A program made the position numbers and the translations under genes. A stretch of DNA of 64,000 nucleotides. Source: Campanula takesimana. Its lineage: Eukaryota > Streptophyta > Magnoliopsida > Asterales > Campanulaceae. Of this stretch, positions 45,744-55,497 are shown in pieces. A model generated the notes under the pieces. That model saw only the letters and a program-made list of their open reading frames with translations. It was not told the origin of the DNA and did not search any database. Every line of letters begins with the position of its first letter. Positions within the stretch are counted from its first letter, which is position 1. The stretch spans positions 62,001-126,000 of the forward strand of contig JAOWBW010001915.1 of the NCBI GenBank assembly GCA_026119855.1, in the 5' to 3' direction.

Positions 45744-46556
45744 GGTTTAGGTTTAAAATTTGCACTGATAAAGCAAAAACACAGTCAAAAATTTAAAAAG
45801 ATGGGAAGTTGAAAGGATTGCATTTATGAGGGATTTTGAAAATGGCGGCTCATCATGACAAAAAGGACATTCATTAATGAGGGATTTTTGGGATTTGAGG
45901 GGCATTAATGGCTGAATGACCTAAAGTGTCATGATGTGACATTTAGGTTTTTGAAAAACTGCTCCACTTTCCCTTTAAGTGTATGAGCAATTTTGACTAA
46001 TTTTTGCACAAACACCAAAAACATCTATTTTGGTGTAAGTTTGGGGTGCAAGAAATATATCCCAGAAAATAAAATTTTTCGAAAAGCGTAAAACGAGGGA
46101 AAAATTTTAATTGCACAAGTACCCTTGAACAATTAAAGGAATGTCAAAAGACATAGATTCCTATAATAAATGAACAGAATGAACATACCTGGTACTTGTG
46201 TATTTATTACGTTCAATCATTGAAATTGAATTTTGAGAAATGATTGAGCCGCAATAGTTAATGCGCGCATGAAGAGGCGCATTACTTCAGCAAGGCGCAT
46301 ACTCATCTAGGCGCATTATTCATCAAGGCGCATTACACATCAAGGCGCGCAAAGATGGTTGAGCGCGCGCATGAATTGATAGGCGCGCAGATATTGTGCG
46401 CGCAGAAAACGAGAGATGGGCGCGCAGTTAGTAAGGCGCATAGATGGCGCATAATTTCCTTGAAACTTTTGAAAAATTGATTTAATCATTTGTACCTAAT
46501 ATACTCATAACTCAACACAACATAAAATCATTAGTATTGACAAAACTATATTGAAT
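45744..46556 (-). other. Sirevirus spacer between pol and extra gene
   Basis: Non-coding. It should contain the upstream promoter of the extra gene and the 3' end of pol. GGCGCA motifs are dense at 46265-46450. No ORF of note. Confidence 0.5.
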
Positions 46557-49500
46557 TTAGTTGAGTTCAAGCATACCCATTTCACCTCTCAAAAACATGA
46601 ACCGTTTCGCGTCAAGTGCTTTAGTTAGAATGTCGGCGATTTGATAGTCGGTTCCCACGTGTTCCAAATGAATATTGCCTTTTTCCACGTGGTCTTTGAG
46701 GAAGTGATATTTGATGTCGATGTGCTTGGTCTTTGAGTGCATGACAGGATTTTCAGAAACCGCAATTGTTGATGTATTGTCGCAGTAGATGGGACAATTT
46801 TCTTCGATGATATCATAGTCCACCAATTGCTGCTTCATCCAGAGTATTTGACAACAACAACTTCCCGCAGCGATATATTCGGCTTCGGTTGTTGAGACAG
46901 ATACTGAAGCTTGTTTCTTACTCGCCCATGACACAAGTCTATATCCGAGGAAATGACAAGTGCCACTTGTGCTTTTCCTATCAATTGTGCACGCTGCATA
47001 ATCCGCATCTGAGTAACCTACAAGTTTAAAGTTCGAATCTTTGGTGTACCAAAGTCCAAGGTTAACAGTGCCAGAGAGATATCTTATAATACGTTTCACA
47101 GCAATTAAGTGTGCTTCTCTAGGGTCGGATTGATAACGAGCACAAACACAAACACTAAACATAATATCGGGCCTGCTAGCAGTAAGATAAAGGAGTGAGC
47201 CAATCATACCTCGATAGAGCGTTTGATCAACACGTTTACCTTTTAGATCTTTGTCGAGTTTGTTGCCGATGGCCATTGGAGTATCGAATGATTTAGCGTT
47301 CTCAAGTCCAAACTTCTTGATTAAGTCCTTTGTGTATTTGGATTGGTTGATAAAAATGCCTTCACTCATTTGCTTGATTTGAAGCCCGAGGAAGAATGTG
47401 AGTTCTCCCATCATGCTCATTTCAAACTTGCTCTTCATTAGTTTCTCAAAACGCTTGCACAACAATTCATTAGTAGAACCAAATATAATATCATCAACAT
47501 AAATTTGAACAAGTAATTTATGACCATTATGTTTGGCAATGAAAAGAGTTGTATCGATTTTACCGCGAGTGAAGCCTTTTTCGATGAGAAACTTGGATAG
47601 TGTATCATACCATGCTCTTGGTGCTTGTTTGAGTCCATACAAAGCTTTCTGGAGTTTGTACACATGATTTGGAAATTGTGAATCTTCAAACCCAGGTGGT
47701 TGAGCAACATAGACTTGTTCTTGGAGTTCACCATTTAGAAACGCGCTCTTCACATCCATTTGATATAACTTGAAGTTCTTGTGAGCGGCGTAAGCTAGAA
47801 ATAATCTGATAGCTTCAAGTCTTGCTACGGGCGCAAAAGTTTCATCGTAATCAATTCCTTCTTCTTGCCTATAGCCTTGTGCAACCAATCTTGCTTTGTT
47901 TCTCGTGATGGTTCCATTCTCATCCATCTTGTTCCTGAACACCCATTTCGTACCAATCACTCCTTGATCATTTGGTCTTGGAACAAGAGTCCAAACCTTA
48001 CATCGTTCAAATTGATTGAGTTCTTCTTGCATTGCAATAACCCAATTAGGATCTTGGAGTGCTTCATCAGCCTTCTTCGGTTCAATTTGAGAGATAAAAG
48101 CAGTGTAAGCATCAAAGTTTGTAGCTCTCCTTGTACGAACACCAACTTGTAAATCACCGATGATATTAGCAATTGGGTGACCTCTAACTTCACGAATTTC
48201 AGGAGGTAAGTTAGGTTGAGTCGTAGAAACTTGAAGATCTTCAATTGGTACCTCTTCACCAGATTCAAAGTCATTGAAATTTGGGGGTTGAACTGGCTCA
48301 GAATTGAAATTTGGGTTTACACCAGATGCAGCGGTAGAAATAGGCGCGTAAGAGGAATCATGAGGCGCATCATTTGAGTGAGGCGCAATAGAGGATTCAC
48401 CAGGCGCATAATACATTGAATTAGGCGCATTTGATGTAGATGGATTTCCTTGTGTTGATAGATTCTGACCTTGAGTGGGCGCAACGTAAATAGGAGCACC
48501 TGTATCATTTAACTCAATAGAATCATCAGCAACATTTGGAGCCAAATGTGGCTCAAGGAGAGAATGTTCATCAAAAGTAACATGTACAGATTCAACTATC
48601 ACTAATGTAGTTCTATTGAAAACACGAAAAGCTTTAGAGTGTTTGGCATACCCAACAAAAATACCTTCGTCGGCTTTGGCATCGAATTTACCTCTATGTT
48701 CGTTTCCGTTGTAGAGGATATAGCATTTGCAACCAAAGATCTTGAAGAATGCAATGTTGGGAGTTCTACCACGCCAAAGTTCATACGGCGTCTTGTTGTG
48801 AAGTTTGTTGATGAGGGAACGATTTTGAGTAAAACATGCAGTGTTGATAGCTTCTTCCCAAAAGTACTTAGGCAATTTAGCTTCAGCTATCATCGTCTTT
48901 CCCGCTTCAATCAACGTTCTATTCTTTCGTTCAACGACGCCATTTTGTTGAGGAACTCCGGCGGTTGAAAAGTTGTGATCTATCCCATGATCTTCACAAT
49001 ATCGAGCAACACCGTTATTTTTGAATTCTGTTCCATTGTCGGATCGAACACTAACGATGTCATCTTCTTTTTGGGTTTGGAGCAGTCGAAATAAGGTAGT
49101 GAGAATATCATAACAATCATCTTTTGTAATCATCATCTCTACCCATGTATATCTTGAATAATCATCCACCACAACTAGAGTATACTTGTTTCTACGAATG
49201 CTTGCGGTGGAAACTGGTCCAAATAGATCAATGTGAAGCAGTTGCAAACATCTTGTAGTTGAAGGATTTGACTTGCTTGAAAATGACTGCTTCGGTTGTT
49301 TGCCAAGTTGACATGCGGCGCACTTTTTGTCATGATGATCAGCAACTTTGGGAAGTCCTTTGACAAGATTATTCCTGCTGAGTTTAGATAGATACTTGAA
49401 GTTCAAGTGACTTAAGCGCTTGTGCCACAGCCAACTATTTTCGTTCACACTTTTTGCTACAAAACAAAGATTAGTACTAGAGTTCATACTATGAAAATCA

Positions 49501-49883
49501 ATAATATAAATATTTGTCTTACGATATCCCGTGAGTAAGATAGCTCCAGTTTTGCCATTCTTGATAAGACATTGCGTTGAAGTAAAATGGCATTCTAATC
49601 CTTTGTCGCAGAATTGAGATATGGATAATAAGTTGTGCTTGAGCCCTTCCACGAGTGAGACTCTTTCAATGCACACTTTGTCTTTCTTGAGCTTTCCATA
49701 TGCTACAACTTGACCTTTGTTATTATCGCCAAATGTTACGGAGGGACCTCTTTCTTCATGGACATCTTCTAATAAGGATTCATCTCCAGTCATGTGTCTT
49801 GAACACCCACTATCGAGAATCCATTCATAATTTCTAGCTTTTGAAGATCCAGCCATGAAACAAAGAACCTGAAATATAGACAT
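46557..49883 (-). CDS. Copia-type pol: protease, integrase, RT, RNase H
   Basis: An intact 1108-codon frame. From the N-terminus it has the protease site WILDSGCSRHMTG (residues 21-33), the pre-integrase zinc region (LWHKRLSHL ... CAACQLGK), the integrase core with Asp in LLHIDLFGP, Asp in VRSDNGTEF and Glu in QNGVVERKNRT, the RT with WVFRNKMDENG, QMDVKSAFLNG and YVDDIIFGS, and the RNase H with GYSDADYAAC and STTEAEYIAA, ending DILTKALD. Integrase before RT marks Ty1/Copia. The frame differs from gag and a stop lies just before the ATG, so expression needs recoding or splicing; an AG acceptor-like TTTCAG occurs at the start. The ATG context was not testable. Confidence 0.93.
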   Translation of the reverse strand: MSIFQVLCFMAGSSKARNYEWILDSGCSRHMTGDESLLEDVHEERGPSVTFGDNNKGQVVAYGKLKKDKVCIERVSLVEGLKHNLLSISQFCDKGLECHFTSTQCLIKNGKTGAILLTGYRKTNIYIIDFHSMNSSTNLCFVAKSVNENSWLWHKRLSHLNFKYLSKLSRNNLVKGLPKVADHHDKKCAACQLGKQPKQSFSSKSNPSTTRCLQLLHIDLFGPVSTASIRRNKYTLVVVDDYSRYTWVEMMITKDDCYDILTTLFRLLQTQKEDDIVSVRSDNGTEFKNNGVARYCEDHGIDHNFSTAGVPQQNGVVERKNRTLIEAGKTMIAEAKLPKYFWEEAINTACFTQNRSLINKLHNKTPYELWRGRTPNIAFFKIFGCKCYILYNGNEHRGKFDAKADEGIFVGYAKHSKAFRVFNRTTLVIVESVHVTFDEHSLLEPHLAPNVADDSIELNDTGAPIYVAPTQGQNLSTQGNPSTSNAPNSMYYAPGESSIAPHSNDAPHDSSYAPISTAASGVNPNFNSEPVQPPNFNDFESGEEVPIEDLQVSTTQPNLPPEIREVRGHPIANIIGDLQVGVRTRRATNFDAYTAFISQIEPKKADEALQDPNWVIAMQEELNQFERCKVWTLVPRPNDQGVIGTKWVFRNKMDENGTITRNKARLVAQGYRQEEGIDYDETFAPVARLEAIRLFLAYAAHKNFKLYQMDVKSAFLNGELQEQVYVAQPPGFEDSQFPNHVYKLQKALYGLKQAPRAWYDTLSKFLIEKGFTRGKIDTTLFIAKHNGHKLLVQIYVDDIIFGSTNELLCKRFEKLMKSKFEMSMMGELTFFLGLQIKQMSEGIFINQSKYTKDLIKKFGLENAKSFDTPMAIGNKLDKDLKGKRVDQTLYRGMIGSLLYLTASRPDIMFSVCVCARYQSDPREAHLIAVKRIIRYLSGTVNLGLWYTKDSNFKLVGYSDADYAACTIDRKSTSGTCHFLGYRLVSWASKKQASVSVSTTEAEYIAAGSCCCQILWMKQQLVDYDIIEENCPIYCDNTSTIAVSENPVMHSKTKHIDIKYHFLKDHVEKGNIHLEHVGTDYQIADILTKALDAKRFMFLRGEMGMLELN

Positions 49884-49920
49884 TTAAGCAGGTCCCCTTT
49901 ATTCCTTTTGGGTCCTAGGG

Positions 49921-52344
49921 TTAGCAACTTTTGACAACCCACTCTTGCTTGACCTTAGGATTTTTACGTCCTTTGGCATTGGGAGTGAATCGCAAAAGGC
50001 ATTCCACGGCCTTGTGTCCTGAACAATCACAAATGGAACAATGATGAAAGCCACCAATCACGTGAGTTTTCACAAACTCTTTACTTTTCTTGGGGATGGC
50101 ATTCTTCTTTGGGTCAGATGAACTAGACTTAACAAAATCTTTCTTTTGAAATTTTGGAGCGCTTTTTCTCGAAGGGCGCATAGGGCTAGGAGGCGCACGG
50201 CGATGAGGCGCGTGGCTCTTAGGCGCATAATGAGCACTCGGAGAAGGAGCGCGCCTATTTTCAAGAATGATTTTGCTAGGAGATGGTTCATCTGTAGCTA
50301 TATCTTTCCCATTAGCTTTCCCAAATTGCTTCGTTGGGTAGACATAATGGAATGTTTGTCTCTTGACTTTTTCATGTCCTTTACCCATTGAATTAGAATG
50401 TTTTTCCTTGGGAATTTCAAGAGTTTGTTGGTTGGTAAATTCACTATCTCTTTCAGCACAGACATCACATTTAAAGTTGTCACTAGTTGATGAGAATCCC
50501 AAGCCACTTTTATCACCACTGACTTTTTGGGACTCAAATATATTCTCCATAGTGACACGAGAATTGGACCACTCATTTGTAATCTTTTTAAGATCAGTGA
50601 TTTGAGCAACCAATTCATCGTTTTGAACTTTAAGAAGTGAGTTCTGTTCTGTTAGAAAAGTGTTTTTAACGGTAAGAGGAGTCATGCTCTTTATCTGCTC
50701 CTTAAGGAGGGTGAGTTCAGATTTAAGTAGAGATTTCTCGGTCTTAAGCTGGGAAATTTCATCACATGATAGTGCTAAAGCTTCCTTCATACTATCAAAT
50801 CTAGTAATTACCTTTTCAGCCTTTTTGAACAATTTTTCTTGTTCAGCAATCACTTCATCATTGATTTTGGAGATTGGAGCAGTTGGTTCAACCTGTGGTC
50901 TAATGTATGCTCCTTTTCTCAATTTGTTCCTTGCTCCAAGATCACATCGTGAGAATAACAATCCACCATCGTTTTGAGCCGGAGTGAGAAATCCTTGTTC
51001 AACGAGCTCGCTGATGGTTGGTCCTTTCTTCTTTTTCGCTTCTTGAAAACCTGCAGATTTCTTGATAGGTTTATTCAAGGCATTCATATCGGGAACATCC
51101 TTGGAGAAGTCATCATCAGAATCATAAGCATCAACTTCATCATCATTTGCCATCAAACAAACAAGTCCATCATCGGAATCTTCATCGCTCTCATCGGAGT
51201 CTGTTTCAATCCAAGTATTGTGCTCATTTGCTGGTGCTTCTTCTTCAGCAACCATTCCCTTGTGTCGAGTGAACTTGGGAGTGAATTTAGGAGTATGGCT
51301 GCTCTTCTTTTGCATATATTCAAATTTGGGGATCGGGCAGCTTGATGCAAAATGTCCGGGTTTCCTGCAATTAAAACAAACAAGATCTTCTTTTCTTTTT
51401 GAATCACTGCTCCTTGAAAACTTTTGAGGAGCTTTGCTGGTAGATCCTTGAAATTTGTTGGTTGAGCCGGGTCTTGAGAATTTTCTGAACTTTTGAAATT
51501 TCTTCACAAATAAAGCGAAGTCTTCATCATCCATGTCTAATAGCTCAGAAGTAGAAATTTTGGGATCGGAGCTTTTCTCATCTTGTACAGGCGCAGGTGT
51601 AGGCGCAGGAGTAGGCGCGGCTTCTCTGTGTGCCATCATAGCCATAGATTTTGACTTTCCTTCAGTTTCACTGATTCGTTGGAGTTTGAGTTCGTAAACT
51701 TTGAGATTTGCATATAGGTTCCTTAAAGTCCAAACATCTAAAGTTCCAGCGTCTTCAAGAGCGCTAGATTTATGAAGGTATCTTGATCCAAAAGCTTGTA
51801 GAAAATTTACATTCAAATCTTTGTTGGTAAACTTCATGCCAAGTGAAATACATAGATTGATAATTTCACAGTAGCGTTCATAAGTTTGCCTTAAGTTTTC
51901 ACCGGGGAGTTGAGAGAAATTGTTGAATCTCTTTTGAACTTCGTATTTCTTGTTCTCCTTGCAAACGGTGTCTCCTTCAATATGCTCTTCAATAGCATCC
52001 CATAGCTCATTTGCAGTAGCACAATGCATGACTTGTTGTTTCATCGCCGTGCTTAGAGTGCTTAGAAGAATGTTTCTTGCTTTGCCATCATTTGCGACTC
52101 TTCTAATTTCTTCCTCGGTCCATTCTTCCCTTGGTTTTAGGACAGTAGGTTGAGCAGCGTTGGTGCGTGGATTTGGATTCGCCTTCATCGGAATATAAGG
52201 TCCATAAACGACGGTGTCATGGAGCCTTTCATCGATTGAGTTGAGATGAGTCAATATGCTGAATTTCCATACGTCAAAATGATCTTCATCAAAGACCGGA
52301 ACGTGAGTGTAGTTTGCAGTTGCCATAGGTTTTGAGTTTGCCAT
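49921..52344 (-). CDS. Sirevirus gag
   Basis: An intact 807-codon frame from ATG 52344. The N-terminus (FDVWKFSILTHLNSIDERL) and the segment AMKQQVMHCATANELWDAIEEH are the copia gag (UBN2-like) domain. A CCHC knuckle CFNCRKPGHFASSC lies near residue 325. A long heptad-rich coiled coil lies near residues 500-590. A second Cys/His cluster, CSICDCSGHKAVEC, is close to the C-terminus. An unusually long C-terminal half with Ala-Pro units (YAPKSHAPHRRAP) fits Sirevirus gag. It forms the particle and packages RNA. Confidence 0.9.
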   Translation of the reverse strand: MANSKPMATANYTHVPVFDEDHFDVWKFSILTHLNSIDERLHDTVVYGPYIPMKANPNPRTNAAQPTVLKPREEWTEEEIRRVANDGKARNILLSTLSTAMKQQVMHCATANELWDAIEEHIEGDTVCKENKKYEVQKRFNNFSQLPGENLRQTYERYCEIINLCISLGMKFTNKDLNVNFLQAFGSRYLHKSSALEDAGTLDVWTLRNLYANLKVYELKLQRISETEGKSKSMAMMAHREAAPTPAPTPAPVQDEKSSDPKISTSELLDMDDEDFALFVKKFQKFRKFSRPGSTNKFQGSTSKAPQKFSRSSDSKRKEDLVCFNCRKPGHFASSCPIPKFEYMQKKSSHTPKFTPKFTRHKGMVAEEEAPANEHNTWIETDSDESDEDSDDGLVCLMANDDEVDAYDSDDDFSKDVPDMNALNKPIKKSAGFQEAKKKKGPTISELVEQGFLTPAQNDGGLLFSRCDLGARNKLRKGAYIRPQVEPTAPISKINDEVIAEQEKLFKKAEKVITRFDSMKEALALSCDEISQLKTEKSLLKSELTLLKEQIKSMTPLTVKNTFLTEQNSLLKVQNDELVAQITDLKKITNEWSNSRVTMENIFESQKVSGDKSGLGFSSTSDNFKCDVCAERDSEFTNQQTLEIPKEKHSNSMGKGHEKVKRQTFHYVYPTKQFGKANGKDIATDEPSPSKIILENRRAPSPSAHYAPKSHAPHRRAPPSPMRPSRKSAPKFQKKDFVKSSSSDPKKNAIPKKSKEFVKTHVIGGFHHCSICDCSGHKAVECLLRFTPNAKGRKNPKVKQEWVVKSC

Positions 52345-52404
52345 TTAGAATCGGCACCCAAGCTGTTAAGCTTGAAAAACGAAAAATGTTTTATAAAGGT
52401 GTTT

Positions 52405-52416
52405 GCTCTGATACCA
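52405..52416 (-). other. Primer binding site of the Sirevirus
   Basis: TGGTATCAGAGC on the minus strand, two bases inside the 5' LTR, matching initiator tRNA-Met. Confidence 0.9.
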
Positions 52417-52418
52417 CT

Positions 52419-53877
52419 TGTTGGTCCCAAAGGGCAACAAGGGTATGAAAAATAGCTAGAGGGGGGGGGTGAATAGCTGTTTTAAAATTCTTTTCGTACC
52501 CTTGAAAAACTCAATTGCGAATGCGCACTTTATCAAGTAAGCGTTATGAAATGCGCCTAAGTGAGTGAGTGAAATGCACAGCGGAATTTAGTAATGAAAG
52601 TAGGCGCAAAGTGATAAAGGGAGCGCAACACACACACTAAGTATTTTGGCTCAAAGTGAGTGAAATAAGGAACTAAGGCAAATGATAAAACAAACACAAC
52701 ACAATTCAGTTCAATCAATCTACAATGAGTAAACAAGCAAATAGTGAGTGAAAATAATAACTTGAAAGAAATGACAAGATAATAACACAAGCTATTTGGA
52801 GAGGTTCGATCAATGAAAGATCTACGTCCTCTACCAAGATGGTTAGTCTTGGATTTCTAATCGAGATCTTATATAATGAGTGAGTGTTACAAATTACAAT
52901 GTTTGAGCTTATACACTAACTCAAGATCTATTACTATGAAAGAACAAATCCAAAACAATAACCGGTGTATCTCTAAAAGATGAATCTAAATGATTAATCT
53001 TAAAGAGGTGCGTGTGTGTTCTTAGAATCAAGGCTCTTTAGATCTTTGAGATGGAGAGCACAAGAAACTAAAGTGTTAAGGCTTTGAAGATCTGGGCTAA
53101 GGATGAAGGTATGAAGATGTTCTTGAGAAATCTGGAAAAACGAAGGCAATCTTCAAATCTTCAACAAATGCTTTGAGAGAGAAATTCTTGAAATTCTTAG
53201 CAAAACTCAGCAACTTCAAAATGTTGAAGTTATGGGGTATTTATAGTGAACTTCAAAAAACTAGCCGTTGGAAATCCTTGTGGATAAGATGAGCTGTCGT
53301 TCGTTGATTGGAGCATGCATATATTATGGCCATTTTGACACTCAACATAAAAGTGACCGTTATGGACGCGTGTCAACAGATTAGGCGCATATGCATCTTT
53401 TAACCACCGTTGGATCATTGGCGTAATTTGAATTCTCTTCAAGTCTTCGAGTCTTCAATAAATCACTGAGTGTTTGAATAAACACTTTGAGGCGCGTTTG
53501 AGCCAAGAGGCGCATTTAGCCAATAGGCGCACAGTAAGCGTGCGCTTAAAACAAGGGGCGCAGAGGCGCGTAAGCTTATGAAGAAATCCTTATGCGCGCG
53601 CTCTAAATGGCGCAAGGCGCGAGTGAAGAGGCGCATGGCGCGTGGCGCAGGAGGCGCATAAGCGCGGCTCAAACTCACTGAGTGATTTTTCTTGAAACTT
53701 GATCTTCTTGCCCTATTTCTAAGCCTATTCTATAACAATGGACAACCTAAAAAATGAAGTATAAATACTTCTTACATGTGGGTCTAAAGTCCATGAAATA
53801 AAACTTAGGTGATGGATCAATCAAATCTAATAAATCCTAATACATTAAAACTGAGATATATGTGGGCATACCCAACA
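52419..53877 (-). repeat. 5' LTR of the Sirevirus
   Basis: 1459 bp, same length as the 3' LTR and almost identical to it. It is followed outward by the CATAC target duplication. Confidence 0.93.
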
Positions 53878-53882
53878 CATAC

Positions 53883-54750
53883 TCTGAAACCTGTTTTAGA
53901 GCAAATAGAAGGCCTCGATGACATCATCTCAGAAAAAATTTGTACTGGATTTCCCTTAATCTTGTACCAGTTACAACAGAAAATAGTACAAATTGTGTTT
54001 AAAGAACTAAATTACAGAGGTATAACAGTAGTCGAAAGGATAGACAATAATGGACATGATACAGGAATTTTGTTGTTACAGATTGATTTATTCAAAACTG
54101 ACATGCCAAAAGAGCTTATCACACAATTTTACCATTATGGAATGATAGATTACATTGAATTCCGATTAAACCCTTCTACAGAAGAAATATTAAACACATT
54201 TGGGGAAAAATTTACAATGGTAGCTGGAAATATAGCCACACATTCTTTCACACAAAAGGTTGGGTGCAAAATATTCGCATCCTTTCCAGAATCAGACAGC
54301 CATACATACAGGCCCGCAAGAAAGAGGGTTTTCATCAGCAGCAACATCTCAGATCACAAATTACTATCAACAGCGGTCAAAATAGAAAAGCATATTGATT
54401 TCACCAGTCTTGCTTGGTTACATGAGCAAGATGTAGACAAAATCACAGACTTTCACACCGGGTTCATAAAGCGACATCAACAAACACCAGATCTTCCAAA
54501 AAACTTCCCATGGCAGCTCTATAAGCTAATGGCGGAAGGACACTACATACAAATTTGGGCAACAGACAACTGGAACATGCTTCTACCATTTCTTGGAGAA
54601 GGCGAGACACTATACGAACAGCACATTATCAATGAAGAAAGGCCATGGTCTTATCCAGGACCAGGCGATCCATACGATGACAACATGCAAGACGCACAAT
54701 CAGATGGGGACACAATCCCAACAATCGACAGCACACACAGGGATTACTAG
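53883..54750 (+). pseudogene. Viral viroplasmin/transactivator-like gene, 3' part
   Basis: The frame resumes after the Sirevirus duplication CATAC (53878-53882) and stays open for about 290 codons to TAG 54748-54750. It has no repeat-derived features, contains mixed charged segments and an acidic tail (DPYDDNMQDAQSDGD). Its assignment rests on continuity with the 5' part. I recognise no separate domain. Confidence 0.6.
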
Positions 54751-55027
54751 AAACGTAAGCAATGACAGCATCAACCACAAAAACGCAAGCAATGACATGG
54801 GGCGGCCGACAGTATTTTTATGCTTTTTGAAAACTTCACAAATTAGGTTTACTTTTCAAAAAAAAGATTAGCTTTAAGTCATTTTCAGCTTTTTGTAAAG
54901 TTTCTTTTTGCGAAATTATTTTCGCCTTTTTACTGTGTAAATATAGAAAAATTTGTAAAGTTAGATTCTTAGGTAATCCGGTATACTTAACCGGCTAGAT
55001 AGGTTACGATTTCTGAGGTTATAAAAA
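54751..55027 (+). promoter_or_regulatory. Viral promoter region with direct repeats and TATA box
   Basis: A 17-bp repeat, AAACGYAAGCAATGACA, occurs at 54751-54767 and 54781-54797, exactly 30 bp apart, in the place where caulimovirid promoters carry activator sites. A TATAAAAA box lies at 55020-55027. The transcript would cross the right repeat and re-enter the leader in the circular form. Confidence 0.55.
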
Positions 55028-55191
55028 CCTCATTTCATTTCATTTGTAAGTACCACCCAAGAAAACACGAGAGCAATTTATTATTAAGCGATCGTTCTTA
55101 AATGGCAGCTTAAAAACCCCTTCCGATTCCCCTAGTTATATTACTTAATATCCTTCATAATCCTTCAAGCACTTAATATTATAGCCCTATA

Positions 55192-55222
<31 letters not shown>

Positions 55223-55225
55223 GTG
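55028..55225 (+). other. Start of viral leader and poly(A) run
   Basis: Transcription from the TATA box would start near 55050. A 28-base A run at 55195-55222 directly precedes the right terminal repeat, just after GCCCTATATATA. It may be an expanded homopolymer or a remnant of RNA polyadenylation. Confidence 0.45.
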
Positions 55226-55383
55226 TACCAGCCACTGTTCATAAGAGGCCCAGATCTCCCCTGCATAAAAACCGCCTCCGCTTATATCTAGTAAGTTTGT
55301 TTTTCTATGTCTTTTATATTGTTGAATTTTAAAATTATGATTTTAAAATTTAAAATTATGATTTGTAAATTATTATGGTTAAC

Positions 55384-55386
<3 letters not shown>
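55226..55386 (+). repeat. Right terminal direct repeat of the viral block
   Basis: This is the partner of 34058-34218. Differences include GAGGCCC instead of GACGCCC and one internal base near 55342. It ends at TTAACAGA and is followed directly by an AT microsatellite. Confidence 0.85.

Positions 55387-55417
<31 letters not shown>
55387..55417. repeat. (AT)n tract at the right viral junction
   Basis: A 31-bp AT repeat on the other side of the viral block, probably once continuous with the left AT microsatellite. Confidence 0.9.
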
Positions 55418-55423
<6 letters not shown>

Positions 55424-55497
55424 GGAGTATATAACCTTCTCCAGAAAATATTGATTTAATAGTATTGAACAATTTTTTTTTGAAATAATTTAATTTA

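Larger units (their letters stand above)
40406..53877 (-). mobile_element. Sirevirus-type Ty1/Copia element, full length and young
   Basis: The 13.5-kb element has 1459-bp LTRs and a perfect CATAC target duplication (40401-40405 and 53878-53882). On the minus strand it carries a tRNA-Met primer site, a large gag with zinc knuckle, a protease-integrase-RT-RNase H pol in Copia order, then a long spacer with an extra spliced gene before the polypurine tract and 3' LTR. Great length, long LTRs and the extra 3' gene fit SIRE/Maximus elements. Gag and pol are open. I noticed only one difference between the LTRs (near 41641 and 53653). Confidence 0.92.
34058..55386 (+). mobile_element. Endogenous pararetrovirus (Caulimoviridae-like), near unit length
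   Basis: The block has 161-bp direct repeats at both ends, a tRNA-Met primer site, two small 5' ORFs, a capsid-like ORF with a CCHC knuckle, protease, RT-RNase H without integrase, and a viroplasmin-like ORF. This is the gene order of a plant pararetrovirus. Removing the nested Sirevirus and one repeat leaves about 7.69 kb, within the family's genome range of roughly 7 to 10 kb. The flanking AT repeats match the known habit of endogenous caulimovirids. It is disabled by stops, frameshifts and the Sirevirus insertion. I cannot name the genus. Confidence 0.85.

Noticed and set aside
34058..55386. LTR retrotransposon with 161-bp LTRs instead of a virus
   Set aside because: There is no integrase, no TG...CA ends and no 5-bp duplication, and the primer site is 32 bases past the repeat. 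The capsid-protease-RT-viroplasmin order fits a pararetrovirus.
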